DNA of 64,000 nt from an uncultured Bacteroidales bacterium (lineage in GTDB: Bacteria > Bacteroidota > Bacteroidia > Bacteroidales > UBA932). Of the stretch, positions 50,511-64,000 are shown in pieces. The notes under the pieces were generated by a model. The model did not search any database and was not told where the DNA came from. It saw only the letters and a program-made list of their open reading frames with translations. The position numbers were made by a program, and so were the translations under genes. Every line of letters begins with the position of its first letter. Positions within the stretch are counted from its first letter, which is position 1. The DNA is taken from contig ONEX01000021.1 in the NCBI GenBank assembly GCA_900316955.1, positions 1 to 64,000 on the forward strand, given 5' to 3'.

Positions 50511-52448
50511 ATGAAAAGATATTTCAAATACATCGCTTTAAGTGTCCTTTGCGCGGGCGCCGTCTGCTCCTGCGACAAATTCTTCGACACCATGGAGGGA
50601 GATCTTTCGAAAGTGGATGCCAATTCCATGGTGGCCACTCAGGCGGGCCTGCAGAGCTTGTTGGCCAATCTGTACAGCGGTCTTGGACTCGGTTTTTCCA
50701 CCGGTGACCAGGGGCAGATGTTCGCCAACGGTTCCCGTTCCACGCCCGGCTACGGCAGCACGACCTCTTCCTTCTGGAACTATGGGACCATCCGTTCCAT
50801 CAACAAGTTCCTGGAAGCCCTGGATGCCGCCCAGGAAAAGGGAATCATCGATGAAGCCACCAAGAACGCCTTCCGGGGTGAGGGCATGTTCCTGCGTGCC
50901 TACTGCTATTTCCTTCAGGTTCGCGTGTACGGAGGCATCCCCATCGTGGACCATTCCCTGGATGAGGAATATGACGGTGGTGAGAACCTCGGCCTGTACG
51001 TTCCCCGTTCTACGGAAAAGGAAACCTGGGACTGGGTCCTGGATCAGTTCCAGCAGGCAGCCGACCTTCTTCCTGCCAAGCAGGCCCAGGAAATGCGTGC
51101 CGACAAGTACACGGCCCTGGGCATGAAGGCCCGCGCCGCCCTCTGGGCCGCTTCCGAGAGCAAGTATTGGAACCGTGCTCCCATCAACTCTTCCTACAAC
51201 GCCGTGCAGAAGAAGCTCACCTACATGGAGGCTTCCTATGCGGATGCCTATTATGAGCAGGCGATTGCCGCCGCTTACGAGGTCATCCAGTCCGGCGCCT
51301 ACAAGCTGTACGGTGAGAACCCCGCTTCGGTGGATGCCGCGACCGAGAACATGACGGAACTCTTCCAGCACTTCAAGAAAGAGGAAGGCCTCTTCGGCCG
51401 TTCTTATGTGACGGGTGATTCCGAGACCAACAACGGTGTGAACAACTGGGCACCCCATCAGTGCGTCACCGGTTACCAGAAGGGCACGTACGCGCTCACG
51501 CTGAACCTGGCCGACGAGTTCGACTATTACGACAGCAAGGCTTCCCGCAAGCGTGTGGACGGCAAGATCAAGACGCTGGTCAGCGGCGACGAAGACGAGT
51601 ACTTCACCGACGTGCAGGAGGATATGACGGACGCGCTTCTTGCCAACTACAAGAAGTATGACAAGATCACGGATCCCTTCGAACTCAAGGATGCCCGCTT
51701 CCAGGCCTGGGTGATCTATCCCGGTGCCAAGTTCCGCGACCTGACCATCAATATGCAGGGTGGTTATGTGGACGGCGACGGACATGTCCACGTCTATCCC
51801 GACCACAACGACGCTCAGTTCAAGGGTTTGACGGCCTACTATCCCTATGGCGGAAACGGCCAGGACGTCTCTTTCTACTACCTGCTTGATGTGGATGTGA
51901 ACGCCTACAATCGTTCTTTCTACTGCTTCACGCCCCGCAAGTATCTGGACCAGAAGGTGAACAACGACAATACCCAGACTCCCTGGTACGACCTTCGCTA
52001 CTCCGAGGTGCTCCTCACCTATGCCGAGGCCGTCGTCGAGAGCGGGAAGGGTGACAGAGGCCTGGCCGCCACGTACCTGAATGCGGTCCGCCACCGCGCC
52101 GGTTTCACGGACGACGTTGCGCTTACCTTGGAGAACGTCCTTCACGAGTGGAAAGTGGAATTCGCCATGGAGAACAAGTGGAGCGATGTCCTGTATCGCC
52201 GCCGGGCTTTCTACAATCCCGACAATACGCCTACCATCGAGGAAGGTTCCATCGGCCACAAGCTCACCCTGGTTCCCCTGGTGGACCTGAGCGGTGCGAC
52301 GGCCAAGTACATCTTCCTCCGTGCGCTCCCTTACAGCGCCACTTCCCATTTCCAAAACTACAGCGGAACCCTGCGCTTCATGAACGAGCAGTACTATGGC
52401 GGCATTCCCAATCATGTCAAGAACAGGATTGAAGAGAACAACAAATAA
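50511..52448 (+). CDS. SusD/RagB-family nutrient-binding lipoprotein, second locus
   Basis: The 645-residue protein has a signal with several cysteines (VLCAGAVCSC) and then DKFFDTMEGDLSKVDANSM. SusD helices are recognisable (AFRGEGMFLRAYCYFLQVRVYGGIPI; LRYSEVLLTYAEAVVESGKG; VEFAMENKWSDVLYRRRAF). The protein is longer than the SusD at 17723 because of a central insertion. It caps the preceding SusC and binds glycan at the surface. Confidence 0.93.
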   Translation: MKRYFKYIALSVLCAGAVCSCDKFFDTMEGDLSKVDANSMVATQAGLQSLLANLYSGLGLGFSTGDQGQMFANGSRSTPGYGSTTSSFWNYGTIRSINKFLEALDAAQEKGIIDEATKNAFRGEGMFLRAYCYFLQVRVYGGIPIVDHSLDEEYDGGENLGLYVPRSTEKETWDWVLDQFQQAADLLPAKQAQEMRADKYTALGMKARAALWAASESKYWNRAPINSSYNAVQKKLTYMEASYADAYYEQAIAAAYEVIQSGAYKLYGENPASVDAATENMTELFQHFKKEEGLFGRSYVTGDSETNNGVNNWAPHQCVTGYQKGTYALTLNLADEFDYYDSKASRKRVDGKIKTLVSGDEDEYFTDVQEDMTDALLANYKKYDKITDPFELKDARFQAWVIYPGAKFRDLTINMQGGYVDGDGHVHVYPDHNDAQFKGLTAYYPYGGNGQDVSFYYLLDVDVNAYNRSFYCFTPRKYLDQKVNNDNTQTPWYDLRYSEVLLTYAEAVVESGKGDRGLAATYLNAVRHRAGFTDDVALTLENVLHEWKVEFAMENKWSDVLYRRRAFYNPDNTPTIEEGSIGHKLTLVPLVDLSGATAKYIFLRALPYSATSHFQNYSGTLRFMNEQYYGGIPNHVKNRIEENNK

Positions 52449-52454
52449 TCAACG

Positions 52455-53273
52455 ATGACAATGAAAAAGATCATATATGCGTTTGCAGGAGTTTTGGCCC
52501 TGTTGTCCTTCTCTTCCTGCTCTATGTTCAAGTATGACGTCCTGGATGGTCCCAATGCGCAGATCAACGGTCGCCTGGTGGATGTCCAGACGGGCGAAAA
52601 GATCGGCATCGAGTATTACTCCGGCACTTCTGCCCCCGGAACGCTGATCGTGGTCGAGCATGGCTGGGACAGCGAGGCCGAGCAAGGCTGGCTGGTGCGT
52701 TTCGACGGCATGTATACGAACAACCTGATTTTCGCCGGCGAGTACAGCTTCCTCACCAAGCGGCTTCCTTGCTACCAGCCGGAGAACAACACTTTCACCG
52801 CCAAGCCCGGGAAGAACCGGATGGACATTTCCTTGCTTCCTTTCTGCCGCATCCTGAATCCTGTAGTCCGCTATGACGCCGCGACGAAGAAGATCCTTGC
52901 GACGTTCAGCGTGGAAGTCACGGATCCCGCCAAGGCCAACCAGGTCACCAATGTCGCCCTTTGCGGCAATACCCAGGTGTTTGTCGGGTGCAATTCCCAG
53001 AACCTGGTCAAGAGTGACGGCAAGAAGACGAATCCTCAGGCCAAACTGCAGGATGTGAATCCCGGTGAGGTCATCACCCTGGAACTGGATACAACTCTTC
53101 CCGAGAATGCCGAACTGTTCCGCTACAAGCAGGACCGTTACTTCCGGATCGCCGCCATGGCGAGCGGAAATGGTTACAACGCCAACAATTACTACAATTT
53201 TTCCCCCATTTACAAGTTTTCGCCCGACTTCTCCAGCGTGGAGGAAGTGGTTTGGGACGAGAATGAGTGGTAG
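52455..53273 (+). CDS. DUF3823-domain surface lipoprotein
   Basis: The 272-residue protein has lipobox SFSSC. The domain opens YDVLDGPNAQINGRLVDVQTGEKI and continues with NNLIFAGEYSFLTKRLPCY, typical of DUF3823 proteins that follow SusD in many PULs; these are thought to bind glycan. ATGs at 52455 and 52461 both give a good signal peptide. Confidence 0.8.
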   Translation: MTMKKIIYAFAGVLALLSFSSCSMFKYDVLDGPNAQINGRLVDVQTGEKIGIEYYSGTSAPGTLIVVEHGWDSEAEQGWLVRFDGMYTNNLIFAGEYSFLTKRLPCYQPENNTFTAKPGKNRMDISLLPFCRILNPVVRYDAATKKILATFSVEVTDPAKANQVTNVALCGNTQVFVGCNSQNLVKSDGKKTNPQAKLQDVNPGEVITLELDTTLPENAELFRYKQDRYFRIAAMASGNGYNANNYYNFSPIYKFSPDFSSVEEVVWDENEW

Positions 53274-53294
53274 ACCCTCTAGACACTTGCAATT

Positions 53295-54971
53295 ATGAAA
53301 AAGATAACAAGTATTCTGGCTTTCGTACTGGCTCTCACGTGGGTTTCCTGCAACAAGGAGACCATCGGAACCATCAATGAGATCACGGATCACTATACGG
53401 TTCCGGAAGGGGCTGTCGAGCTCACGAGCCTGTCCAAATCCGAGTCCACCTGGTCCCTCGACCGACGCTATTTCGACCTTGCGTTCACGGGAAACGGCGC
53501 TACGCTGGAGACCCGGCTGGTCGCCTTCGATGCGCTTCTCGCTCCGTTCGAGTATGTGCTGGGCGCGGATGAGATCGGCAATGCCATTGCCGCCAACACC
53601 AAACTGAACGGGCAGCCTGTCAAAGATGGCTATGTCCTGGTCACCAAGAAGGACAAGGACTACCAGGTCATCGCGAACCTGGACAGCAAATCGTTCGTCT
53701 GGACGGGATCCCTTCCCTTCACCCAGGATCCCGATCCGCTTGTCCTGTCCGTGGTGCAGCAGGCCCAGGCCAACAAGGACAACAAGCTCGTCACCATGCA
53801 GTTGGCGACCGAAGGAATCTCCCAGGAGTTCGACATGACCACCTACCAGAATGTATGGAAGGGCGAAGGCAAGTACATCGCCATCGACCTGTACAGCGAG
53901 GACGGCTATCTCCACGATGGCCAGTATCGCGCTTCTGCCCAGGGCGGTGTCGTCAATGCCGGCGAGTTCGGCATCGGTTACGACGCTACGGTCGAGTGGG
54001 GTGACCAGACTTTCACCATGCCTGACTGGGGCACCTGCCTCTGGACGGTTTCCGGTGGCGCCGCGACGGCCGAGAAGATCACCGCCGGCTTGGTGAACGT
54101 CACGAGCCGTGAAGAGAAGGTGGATGACAAGGATGTCACCATCTGGACCATCTACTGGGGCGAGGAATTCCCCAAGGAACTGATCTTCGAGGGCGCCATC
54201 CCCGCCCTGACCAAGCCGAAGAAGCCGTCCGGACCCGTCAACCCCGATTACCTCTATACGGAAACGATCACTCCGAACGGAGAAGGCGTCGAGAATCATG
54301 CCTTTGACATCACCGATAAGAACAATACCCTGAGAGCCCATATCGAACTCCTGATGGCCGCCGGCGAGACCGATTATGACGGTGCCTATCCGAGCACGTC
54401 CTATTCCAGCGAGCCCGGCCAGATGGTCGACGGCTGGGCCTGGGGTGACTTCGGCGGTGGTTCGTACTGGATCAACGATTCCGGTGAAAAGGTGCTGCTC
54501 GCCGCAGGTCAATACACGATGAATGTCACCAAGATTGCTGAAGGCGCCTACAACTTCACCTGCGAGCTGTTCAATTACGACGCTGCGGGTCCGGACTTCG
54601 TACCGGGCGGTTCAGAAGAAACCCTTCCGGCCAAGGATGTGGTCTCCGAGCAAGGGGCCGGTGTGGACAAGCACTCCATCACCATCGGCGAGGGCGACAA
54701 TATCGTGGCCTACTTCGAGCTGCTGACCGCTACCGGCGCTGACTTCGTCGGTTCCTTCGTGAGCACGGAATATGCCGCCGAGCCGGGCATGCTTTGCAAC
54801 GGCTACAGCTTCCCGGATTGGGGGATCTTCGGCGGTTCCTATATTATGGTGGACGGCGCCCGTCAGGACGTGGCTCCTGGTGCAACCGTGGAAGTGACCA
54901 ATGTGAGCGGAAGCGTTTACAAGTTCGTCTGTTCCACAGGGGAAACATTCGTGGCGGACGTCACCAAGTAG
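53295..54971 (+). CDS. surface lipoprotein with three tandem beta domains (putative glycan-binding)
   Basis: The 558-residue protein has lipobox TWVSC (Cys19). The C-terminal two thirds contain three related units: about residues 160-300, 330-440 and 452-556. Units 2 and 3 share the pattern of an ELL(M/T)A strand, STxYxxEPG, and GG(G)SY, then a VT(K)I or VTNV strand; unit 1 is longer and more divergent. No catalytic motif is seen. In operon position (after SusC, SusD and DUF3823) it is best explained as a surface glycan-binding protein. I do not recognise a named domain. A strong terminator follows. Confidence 0.7.
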   Translation: MKKITSILAFVLALTWVSCNKETIGTINEITDHYTVPEGAVELTSLSKSESTWSLDRRYFDLAFTGNGATLETRLVAFDALLAPFEYVLGADEIGNAIAANTKLNGQPVKDGYVLVTKKDKDYQVIANLDSKSFVWTGSLPFTQDPDPLVLSVVQQAQANKDNKLVTMQLATEGISQEFDMTTYQNVWKGEGKYIAIDLYSEDGYLHDGQYRASAQGGVVNAGEFGIGYDATVEWGDQTFTMPDWGTCLWTVSGGAATAEKITAGLVNVTSREEKVDDKDVTIWTIYWGEEFPKELIFEGAIPALTKPKKPSGPVNPDYLYTETITPNGEGVENHAFDITDKNNTLRAHIELLMAAGETDYDGAYPSTSYSSEPGQMVDGWAWGDFGGGSYWINDSGEKVLLAAGQYTMNVTKIAEGAYNFTCELFNYDAAGPDFVPGGSEETLPAKDVVSEQGAGVDKHSITIGEGDNIVAYFELLTATGADFVGSFVSTEYAAEPGMLCNGYSFPDWGIFGGSYIMVDGARQDVAPGATVEVTNVSGSVYKFVCSTGETFVADVTK

Positions 54972-55001
54972 TCGCTGACAAAAACCTGAATCAATGAAAT
55001 C

Positions 55002-55032
55002 GGGGCCGGCCATTACGGCCGGCCCCTTTTTT
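55002..55032 (+). terminator. rho-independent terminator of the esterase-SusCD operon
   Basis: A 10-bp GC-only stem GGGGCCGGCC/GGCCGGCCCC (55002-55011 and 55017-55026) with a 5-base loop, followed by six Ts. Textbook form. Confidence 0.95.
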
Positions 55033-55048
55033 ATTCCGGGAATGTTTG

Positions 55049-55056
55049 TATATTTG
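55049..55056 (+). promoter_or_regulatory. -7 element of the second GH3 gene
   Basis: TATATTTG, 24 bases before the ATG at 55081, just after the terminator of the upstream operon. No good -33. Confidence 0.6.
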
Positions 55057-55080
55057 TAAAGAATTGTCAATCACTCCTTT

Positions 55081-58505
<3,425 letters not shown>

Positions 58506-58527
58506 CTGACTGACAGAACGTTAAATG

Positions 58528-58563
58528 CAGAGAGGTGCACCGCGTGGTGCACCTCTCTGTGTT
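58528..58563. terminator. bidirectional terminator between convergent operons
   Basis: A 14-bp perfect stem CAGAGAGGTGCACC/GGTGCACCTCTCTG (58528-58541 and 58546-58559) with a GCGT loop, followed by TGTTT. It lies between the CE1 gene and the convergent esterase gene. Confidence 0.9.
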
Positions 58564-58585
58564 TAATTGTTTAGCTGTCAGCTCT

Positions 58586-59860
58586 TTACATCTGCTTCAC
58601 CAGCCAGTCCATCGGACTGCCGGCGGCGTAGTCGTCCAGGAGCGGGACCCAGGAGAAATGGGCCATCATCGGGGCGACGCCCCAGCGGACGAGGTCTTCG
58701 TCGCTGTAGATGAGCATCTTGTCGTCCTGCGCGCCCAGGCGCTTGCGAGCCTCGGTATAGGCGTAGGTGCTGGCGACCTTGCAGGTGCGGTCGGTCTCCG
58801 CGTGGACGAAGAACATCGGGAGCTTCACGAAAGCGTCGATGTCCATCGGCGCGAGCGCCATGTCGGTGCCGTTCCACTTATAGACGCAGTCGCCGCGCCA
58901 GACTTTCTCCACGTCGTCGGCATACTGGCCGGGATACTTCTCCTCGACCTGGTGGATCGGGACGATCGGGTCCATGGCGCAGCACGGGATGGCCGCCTTG
59001 AAGCGGTCCGCAAACTGCATCATGAAGCGCATCGTGCAGCCGCCGCCGGAGGAGGCGCCGGCGCAGAAGAGCTTGCTGCCATCGACCTTGCCCTCGGCGA
59101 TCAGCTGGTCGATGAAGGCCATCTGGAGGGCGTTGTTCCGGTCGATGAGTTCGATCTTCTCGGGATACAGCGAGGCGCTGTAGGAGTAGTTCGGATTCGC
59201 GAGCGCAAACACGAGGGTGGCGCAGGGGATGCCTTCCGTGGGCAGGGAAACCAGGCAGCGGTTCGCCGTGGCGACCGTCATCAGGTCCTTGTCATACTCG
59301 CCGCCGCCGATCTGCCACACGAGCAGAGGCGCGTTCGGAATGACCTTGCCGGAAGCGTCCTTCGGCAGGTGCAGCATATACTCCCGCGTCAGGCCGCCGA
59401 AGGTGAAAGTACCGGTCTCGCAGTCGTCCAGGATGGCGATATGCTCGCCGGTGACCTGCGCGGCGGTGACATTGAGGGCGGAGTCCACGGCGCAGTGCAG
59501 CTCCCACGGAATGCGCTTGAACCAGCCTTCCGACTTACCGGCCTTGTTGAAAGGCTTGGCCTCGATGCGGAGGACGTTCTTGTTGACAGTGAGGACGATG
59601 CCGTCGTCGGCGTATTCGACCGGCGCCTGGCCCGTGGCCGCGTCGATGAAAGCGGCCGGGACGTTGTTCACGAGGTCGAAATCCTCCGCCTTCAACCCCT
59701 TCAGGGAACGGGGATTGGACACGGTGATCTCGATGGCGTCCGCCTCCAGGCCGTAGTCGCCCACGACGGAGTGCAGTTCGACCTTCTCCACCTGGGCAGA
59801 AGGCCTGGGACCGCACGCTGCGGCAAGCAGGGCGGCCCCAAGGATCATAGTTCTGCGCAT
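58586..59860 (-). CDS. esterase lipoprotein, PHB-depolymerase/feruloyl-esterase-like
   Basis: The 424-residue protein has lipobox LLAAAC. An N-terminal beta domain (about residues 22-150) precedes an alpha/beta-hydrolase: REYMLHLPKD, LLVWQIGGGEYDKD, and KLFCAGASSGGGCTMRF with likely nucleophile Ser270. Later come FFVHAETDRTC (acid) and MAHFSWVPLL (possible His). The layout resembles predicted peptidase/PHB-depolymerase-type esterases found in hemicellulose loci. It is the last gene of the CE1-GH3-esterase minus operon, eight bases after the GH3 gene. Confidence 0.75.
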   Translation of the reverse strand: MRRTMILGAALLAAACGPRPSAQVEKVELHSVVGDYGLEADAIEITVSNPRSLKGLKAEDFDLVNNVPAAFIDAATGQAPVEYADDGIVLTVNKNVLRIEAKPFNKAGKSEGWFKRIPWELHCAVDSALNVTAAQVTGEHIAILDDCETGTFTFGGLTREYMLHLPKDASGKVIPNAPLLVWQIGGGEYDKDLMTVATANRCLVSLPTEGIPCATLVFALANPNYSYSASLYPEKIELIDRNNALQMAFIDQLIAEGKVDGSKLFCAGASSGGGCTMRFMMQFADRFKAAIPCCAMDPIVPIHQVEEKYPGQYADDVEKVWRGDCVYKWNGTDMALAPMDIDAFVKLPMFFVHAETDRTCKVASTYAYTEARKRLGAQDDKMLIYSDEDLVRWGVAPMMAHFSWVPLLDDYAAGSPMDWLVKQM

Positions 59861-59868
59861 AACGCTTA

Positions 59869-62124
59869 TTAGATGGTAACTTCAGCCTGCTGGCGGATGT
59901 CGTCGGAAGCGGCGCCCAAAAGGAGGACGAGCTTGCCGTGCTCCAGATCCCAGGCGTTCTTGTCGACGTTCCAGTAGCGGAGGTCCTTCACGGGGATTTC
60001 GAGGGTGACAGTCTTGGTCTCACCGGCGGCGAGGGTCACGCGGTCGAAGGCCTTGAGCTCCTTCGCCGGCCACTCGACGGTAGCTTCCGGACGGGCGACG
60101 TACAGCTGGACGACCTCGTCGGCGGTCATGCCGCCCTTGTTGGTGAGGTTGAAGGTCACCTTCACGACATCCTTCTTCGCGGCGGCCTTGACGGCGCCGT
60201 ACTCGAAGTCCACATAGGAGAGGCCGTGGCCGAAGGCGTACATCGGCTTCACGTTCTTGGTGTCATACCAGCGGTAGCCCACGAGGGAGCCTTCCGTGTA
60301 CTTGGACACGGGCTTCGGCATCTTGGCCATCATCTCCTGGATCTGCTCCCGGGTCATGCGGGTGCGGTCCTGGCGATACATGAGGGTGAAGAGGTCACCG
60401 CCCTGGGTCTTGTCGGGGAAGTTGCCCAGCGCGTAGGCCGGGGAATCCTCGAGCTTGGCCGGGAAGGTGAACGGGAGCTTGCCGGACGGGGCGATGTCGC
60501 CGAAGAGGACCTCGGCGAGGGCGGTGCCGCCTTCGGTGCCGTTCCACCAGCCCTGGACGATGGCCGGGGAGACGGGCTCGAGCTGACGGAGGTCAGTGGG
60601 ACCACCGGAGATGAGGACGGTCACGAGGTTCGGGTTGGCCTCATAGAGGGCGGCGACGACCTCGTTCTGGCCGGTCGGCAGATCGATGTTCTGACGGTCG
60701 GAGCCTTCGGTCTCGATGCTCTTGTTGGTACCGCCGAAGAAGATCACCAGATCGGCTTCCTTGGCGAGGGCGACAGCTTCCGCGCAGAGCTCGGGATCGG
60801 CGGCCTCGTCGATGGCGGCGGCCTCCAGCGGGTTCGCGGTGGCGGACGGAGGTCCCCAGCGGCGGCCCGGGAAGTTCTTGTAACCGGGGGCATACTTCAC
60901 TTCGACGTCGGAGCCGGCGCGCTTGCAGATGCCCTCAAGCGGGGTAACCTCATAAAGGGCCTTGACACCGGCGCCCATGCCGCCGCTCTGGGTCTTCAGG
61001 ACGGCGTTCTGGCCGATGACGGCGATCTTCTTCACGCTCTTCGCGATCGGGAGCACACCGCCCTGGTTCTTGAGGAGGACGATGGACTTCTCGGCGACCT
61101 GCTTGGCGATGTCCTGGCACTCCGGCTGGGAGGTCATCTTGGTGTTGGCGACGTCATCCGGAATGGCCTCGATGGCGTAGCGGACGCGGAGGATCTGCTT
61201 GACCTTCTCATTGACCATCTCCTCGGTGAGCTTGCCCACCTTGATGGAGTCGATGACCGGCTGGCCCAGGTAGTTGGAGCCCGTCATCTGGACGTTCAGG
61301 CCGTGGAGCATGGCGCCCATGGTGCTGTGCGTGCCGCCCCAGTCGGAGACGGTGAAGCCCTTGAAGCCCCACTCGCCGCGGAGGATCTCGTTCAGCAGGT
61401 GCTCGTTCTCGGAGCAGTAGTCGCCGTTCACCTTGTTGTAGGCCGGCATCACGCTCATCGCGCCACCTTCGACGACGGCGCTCTCGAACGGCTTGAGGTA
61501 GATCTCGCGGAGGGTGCGCTCATCGATCTGGGCGTCCACGGAGCCGCGGTTGGTCTCCTGGTTGTTCACGGCGAAGTGCTTGATGCACACGGCAGTGCCC
61601 TTGTCCTGCACACCGAGGGTGTACTGCAGGGAGAGGGCGGCGGAGAGGATCGGGTCCTCGCTCAGGTACTCATAGGTACGACCGCCCACAGGCAGGCGCT
61701 GGATGTTCACGGCCGGGCCGAGGATGACATCCTTGCCGCGGAGACGGGCTTCCGTGCCCATGCCGGTGCCGTACAGGTAGGCCATCTCCCGGGACCAGGT
61801 GGCCGCGAGGGCGCTGCCGGTCGGGAAGTAGGTGGCGGAGTCGAGTTTCCAGCCCGCGGACTGGAAGCCGTTCGGGACGCCTTCCTCACGGATGCCGAAA
61901 GGACCGTCGGCATAGTGCATGTCGGCGATGCCGAGGCGTTCCACGCCGGCGGAAGACATGTTAGTCTTGCTGTGGAGCATGTTGACCTTCTCTTCCAGGG
62001 TCATCTGGGCGATGAGCTGGTCGATTTTCTTGTCATTGACGGTGAGCTTGTCCTGCGGAGCCTGCGCGGAGCCGCAGGATGCCGCGAGCAGGGCGGTCAA
62101 CAGAAAGGGAAGTAACTTTTTCAT
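59869..62124 (-). CDS. GH3 beta-glycosidase lipoprotein
   Basis: The 751-residue protein has lipobox LLAASC. GH3 motifs are MHYADGPFGIREEGVPNG, GGRTYEYLSEDPIL, VCIKHFAVNNQETNRGS, and GFKGFTVSDWGGTHS with nucleophile Asp261. The FN3-like C-terminus begins after YAFGHGLSYVDFEY. It is most like the GH3 at 33592 in phrasing. The ATG at 62124 lies 33 bases after the CE1 stop with no promoter, so the genes form one operon. Confidence 0.93.
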   Translation of the reverse strand: MKKLLPFLLTALLAASCGSAQAPQDKLTVNDKKIDQLIAQMTLEEKVNMLHSKTNMSSAGVERLGIADMHYADGPFGIREEGVPNGFQSAGWKLDSATYFPTGSALAATWSREMAYLYGTGMGTEARLRGKDVILGPAVNIQRLPVGGRTYEYLSEDPILSAALSLQYTLGVQDKGTAVCIKHFAVNNQETNRGSVDAQIDERTLREIYLKPFESAVVEGGAMSVMPAYNKVNGDYCSENEHLLNEILRGEWGFKGFTVSDWGGTHSTMGAMLHGLNVQMTGSNYLGQPVIDSIKVGKLTEEMVNEKVKQILRVRYAIEAIPDDVANTKMTSQPECQDIAKQVAEKSIVLLKNQGGVLPIAKSVKKIAVIGQNAVLKTQSGGMGAGVKALYEVTPLEGICKRAGSDVEVKYAPGYKNFPGRRWGPPSATANPLEAAAIDEAADPELCAEAVALAKEADLVIFFGGTNKSIETEGSDRQNIDLPTGQNEVVAALYEANPNLVTVLISGGPTDLRQLEPVSPAIVQGWWNGTEGGTALAEVLFGDIAPSGKLPFTFPAKLEDSPAYALGNFPDKTQGGDLFTLMYRQDRTRMTREQIQEMMAKMPKPVSKYTEGSLVGYRWYDTKNVKPMYAFGHGLSYVDFEYGAVKAAAKKDVVKVTFNLTNKGGMTADEVVQLYVARPEATVEWPAKELKAFDRVTLAAGETKTVTLEIPVKDLRYWNVDKNAWDLEHGKLVLLLGAASDDIRQQAEVTI

Positions 62125-62157
62125 TATGGATTCAGGGTTAGTGATTATTCGGGATGA

Positions 62158-63401
<1,244 letters not shown>

Positions 63402-63416
63402 CCCTTTCCGATCGGG

Positions 63417-64000
63417 TTACCGGATCCCGTACAGATAGCCCAGGAGGGCCATCTTGCCCCGCATGGTCTCGCGCGGGGTAAACTCGCCGTTCACCCAGAA
63501 GTAACGCTGGTTGAAGAAGGATTCCTGGCGGGGCCAGCCGCCGGTGTTCCAGTCGGGGTAGCACTTCTCCAGGATGATGCGGGCGTCGCCGCCGTTGCCG
63601 GCCGACCAGGTCTCGGTGCCGTTGAACGGCGTCTGGCCGGGATGGGTGCCGGGCTCGCCGTCATTGCGGCCGGTGGAGTAGCAATCCGTGATGTGGCGCT
63701 CGCCGAGGCCGGTCATCTCCACGATGTTCGCCGGGTTGCGGCCGAGGCCCCAGCCGGCTTCGTCGTACATCGCCTGCTCCAGTTCCTTCTTCTGGGCGGG
63801 ATCCTGCGTGATGGCATGGGCCAGCATCACCAGCTGCAGGTTCTCGGACACTTGCCAGCGGGGATCGTCCGCGCTGCGGCGGGACGGGCGGGTGAGCCGC
63901 GGCTCCATGTTCTTCTTATAGGCCTGGGCGATGACGCTCCGGGCCATGTTCGCGCAGAGTTCCGGATAGTGCCGTTCGTGCGGGCACGTCAGGTAGGCGG
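63417..64000 (-). CDS. GH9-like glycanase, C-terminal part (cut by window edge)
   Basis: The frame is open to the window edge; about 194 residues of the C-terminus are present, and the start lies outside. The phrases DEAGWGLGRNPANIVEMTGLGE, PGTHPGQTPFNG and YFWVNGEFTPRETMRGKMALLGYLYG resemble the end of GH9 endoglucanases, where LGRNP and a late Glu are conserved. The PHHR motif common in GH9 is not present in this form. If correct it would be the endo-acting enzyme of the locus (beta-1,4-glucan or xyloglucan). Family assignment is moderate. Confidence 0.5.
   Translation of the reverse strand, partial: AYLTCPHERHYPELCANMARSVIAQAYKKNMEPRLTRPSRRSADDPRWQVSENLQLVMLAHAITQDPAQKKELEQAMYDEAGWGLGRNPANIVEMTGLGERHITDCYSTGRNDGEPGTHPGQTPFNGTETWSAGNGGDARIILEKCYPDWNTGGWPRQESFFNQRYFWVNGEFTPRETMRGKMALLGYLYGIR

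Overview
The window looks like a GC-rich Bacteroidales chromosome (gut or rumen type). The evidence is two SusC/SusD pairs, many lipoprotein signal peptides, a hybrid two-component sensor, the Bacteroidota promoter -7 element TAnnTTTG in front of many genes, and a near-absence of Shine-Dalgarno sites except a perfect one before rpsU. No insertion sequence, prophage, CRISPR array or rRNA was seen. The tRNA-Leu at the left edge sits beside an unusual cluster of inverted repeats.

Region 1 (1-9.8 kb) is mostly housekeeping: tRNA-Leu(UAG), an overlapping asmA-like/prmA pair on the minus strand, a condensation-fold acyltransferase-like gene, a carboxypeptidase-regulatory-domain protein, a divergent AAA ATPase/sirtuin pair, and rpsU.

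Region 2 (9.8-32 kb) is a first polysaccharide-utilisation-like locus. A GH43-like exo-enzyme with a discoidin domain, a sugar-proton symporter and a TIM-barrel-like lipoprotein lie on the minus strand. Divergent from them is a six-gene plus-strand operon: SusC, SusD, a DUF5018-like lipoprotein, an NAGPA-type phosphodiester glycosidase, a family-10-like glycosidase (GHL10) and a BACON lipoprotein. A second GHL10-like paralogue follows a terminator. Then come a DUF5009 membrane acyltransferase-like gene with an FAD oxidoreductase, a metallophosphoesterase, and the housekeeping genes ettA and creD. The plus-strand operon has no familiar endo-glycanase, so its substrate is not obvious.

Region 3 (33.5-64 kb) is a second and larger locus for an acylated plant cell-wall glycan: three GH3 enzymes, a GH95, a CE2 esterase, three CE1-type esterases with an N-terminal Ig-like domain, three other alpha/beta-hydrolases, a full HTCS regulator, SusC/SusD with a DUF3823 protein and a triple-repeat surface lipoprotein, and the C-terminal end of a GH9-like enzyme running off the right edge. 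Seven esterases in about 27 kb point to heavy acetylation and/or feruloylation of the substrate (xylan- or xyloglucan-like; inferred). Three of its control regions (before CE2-GH95, between the HTCS and the type-B esterase, and before the CE1-GH3-esterase operon) share a tandem TTTGAACA repeat with 20-21 bp spacing, which is the best candidate for the operator of the local HTCS.

The most interesting observations are the shared TTTGAACA direct repeat, the strong Shine-Dalgarno plus overlapping mini-ORF in front of rpsU, the NAGPA/GHL10 SusCD operon of unknown substrate, the triple-repeat lipoprotein, and the inverted duplication of the tRNA-Leu 3' end.
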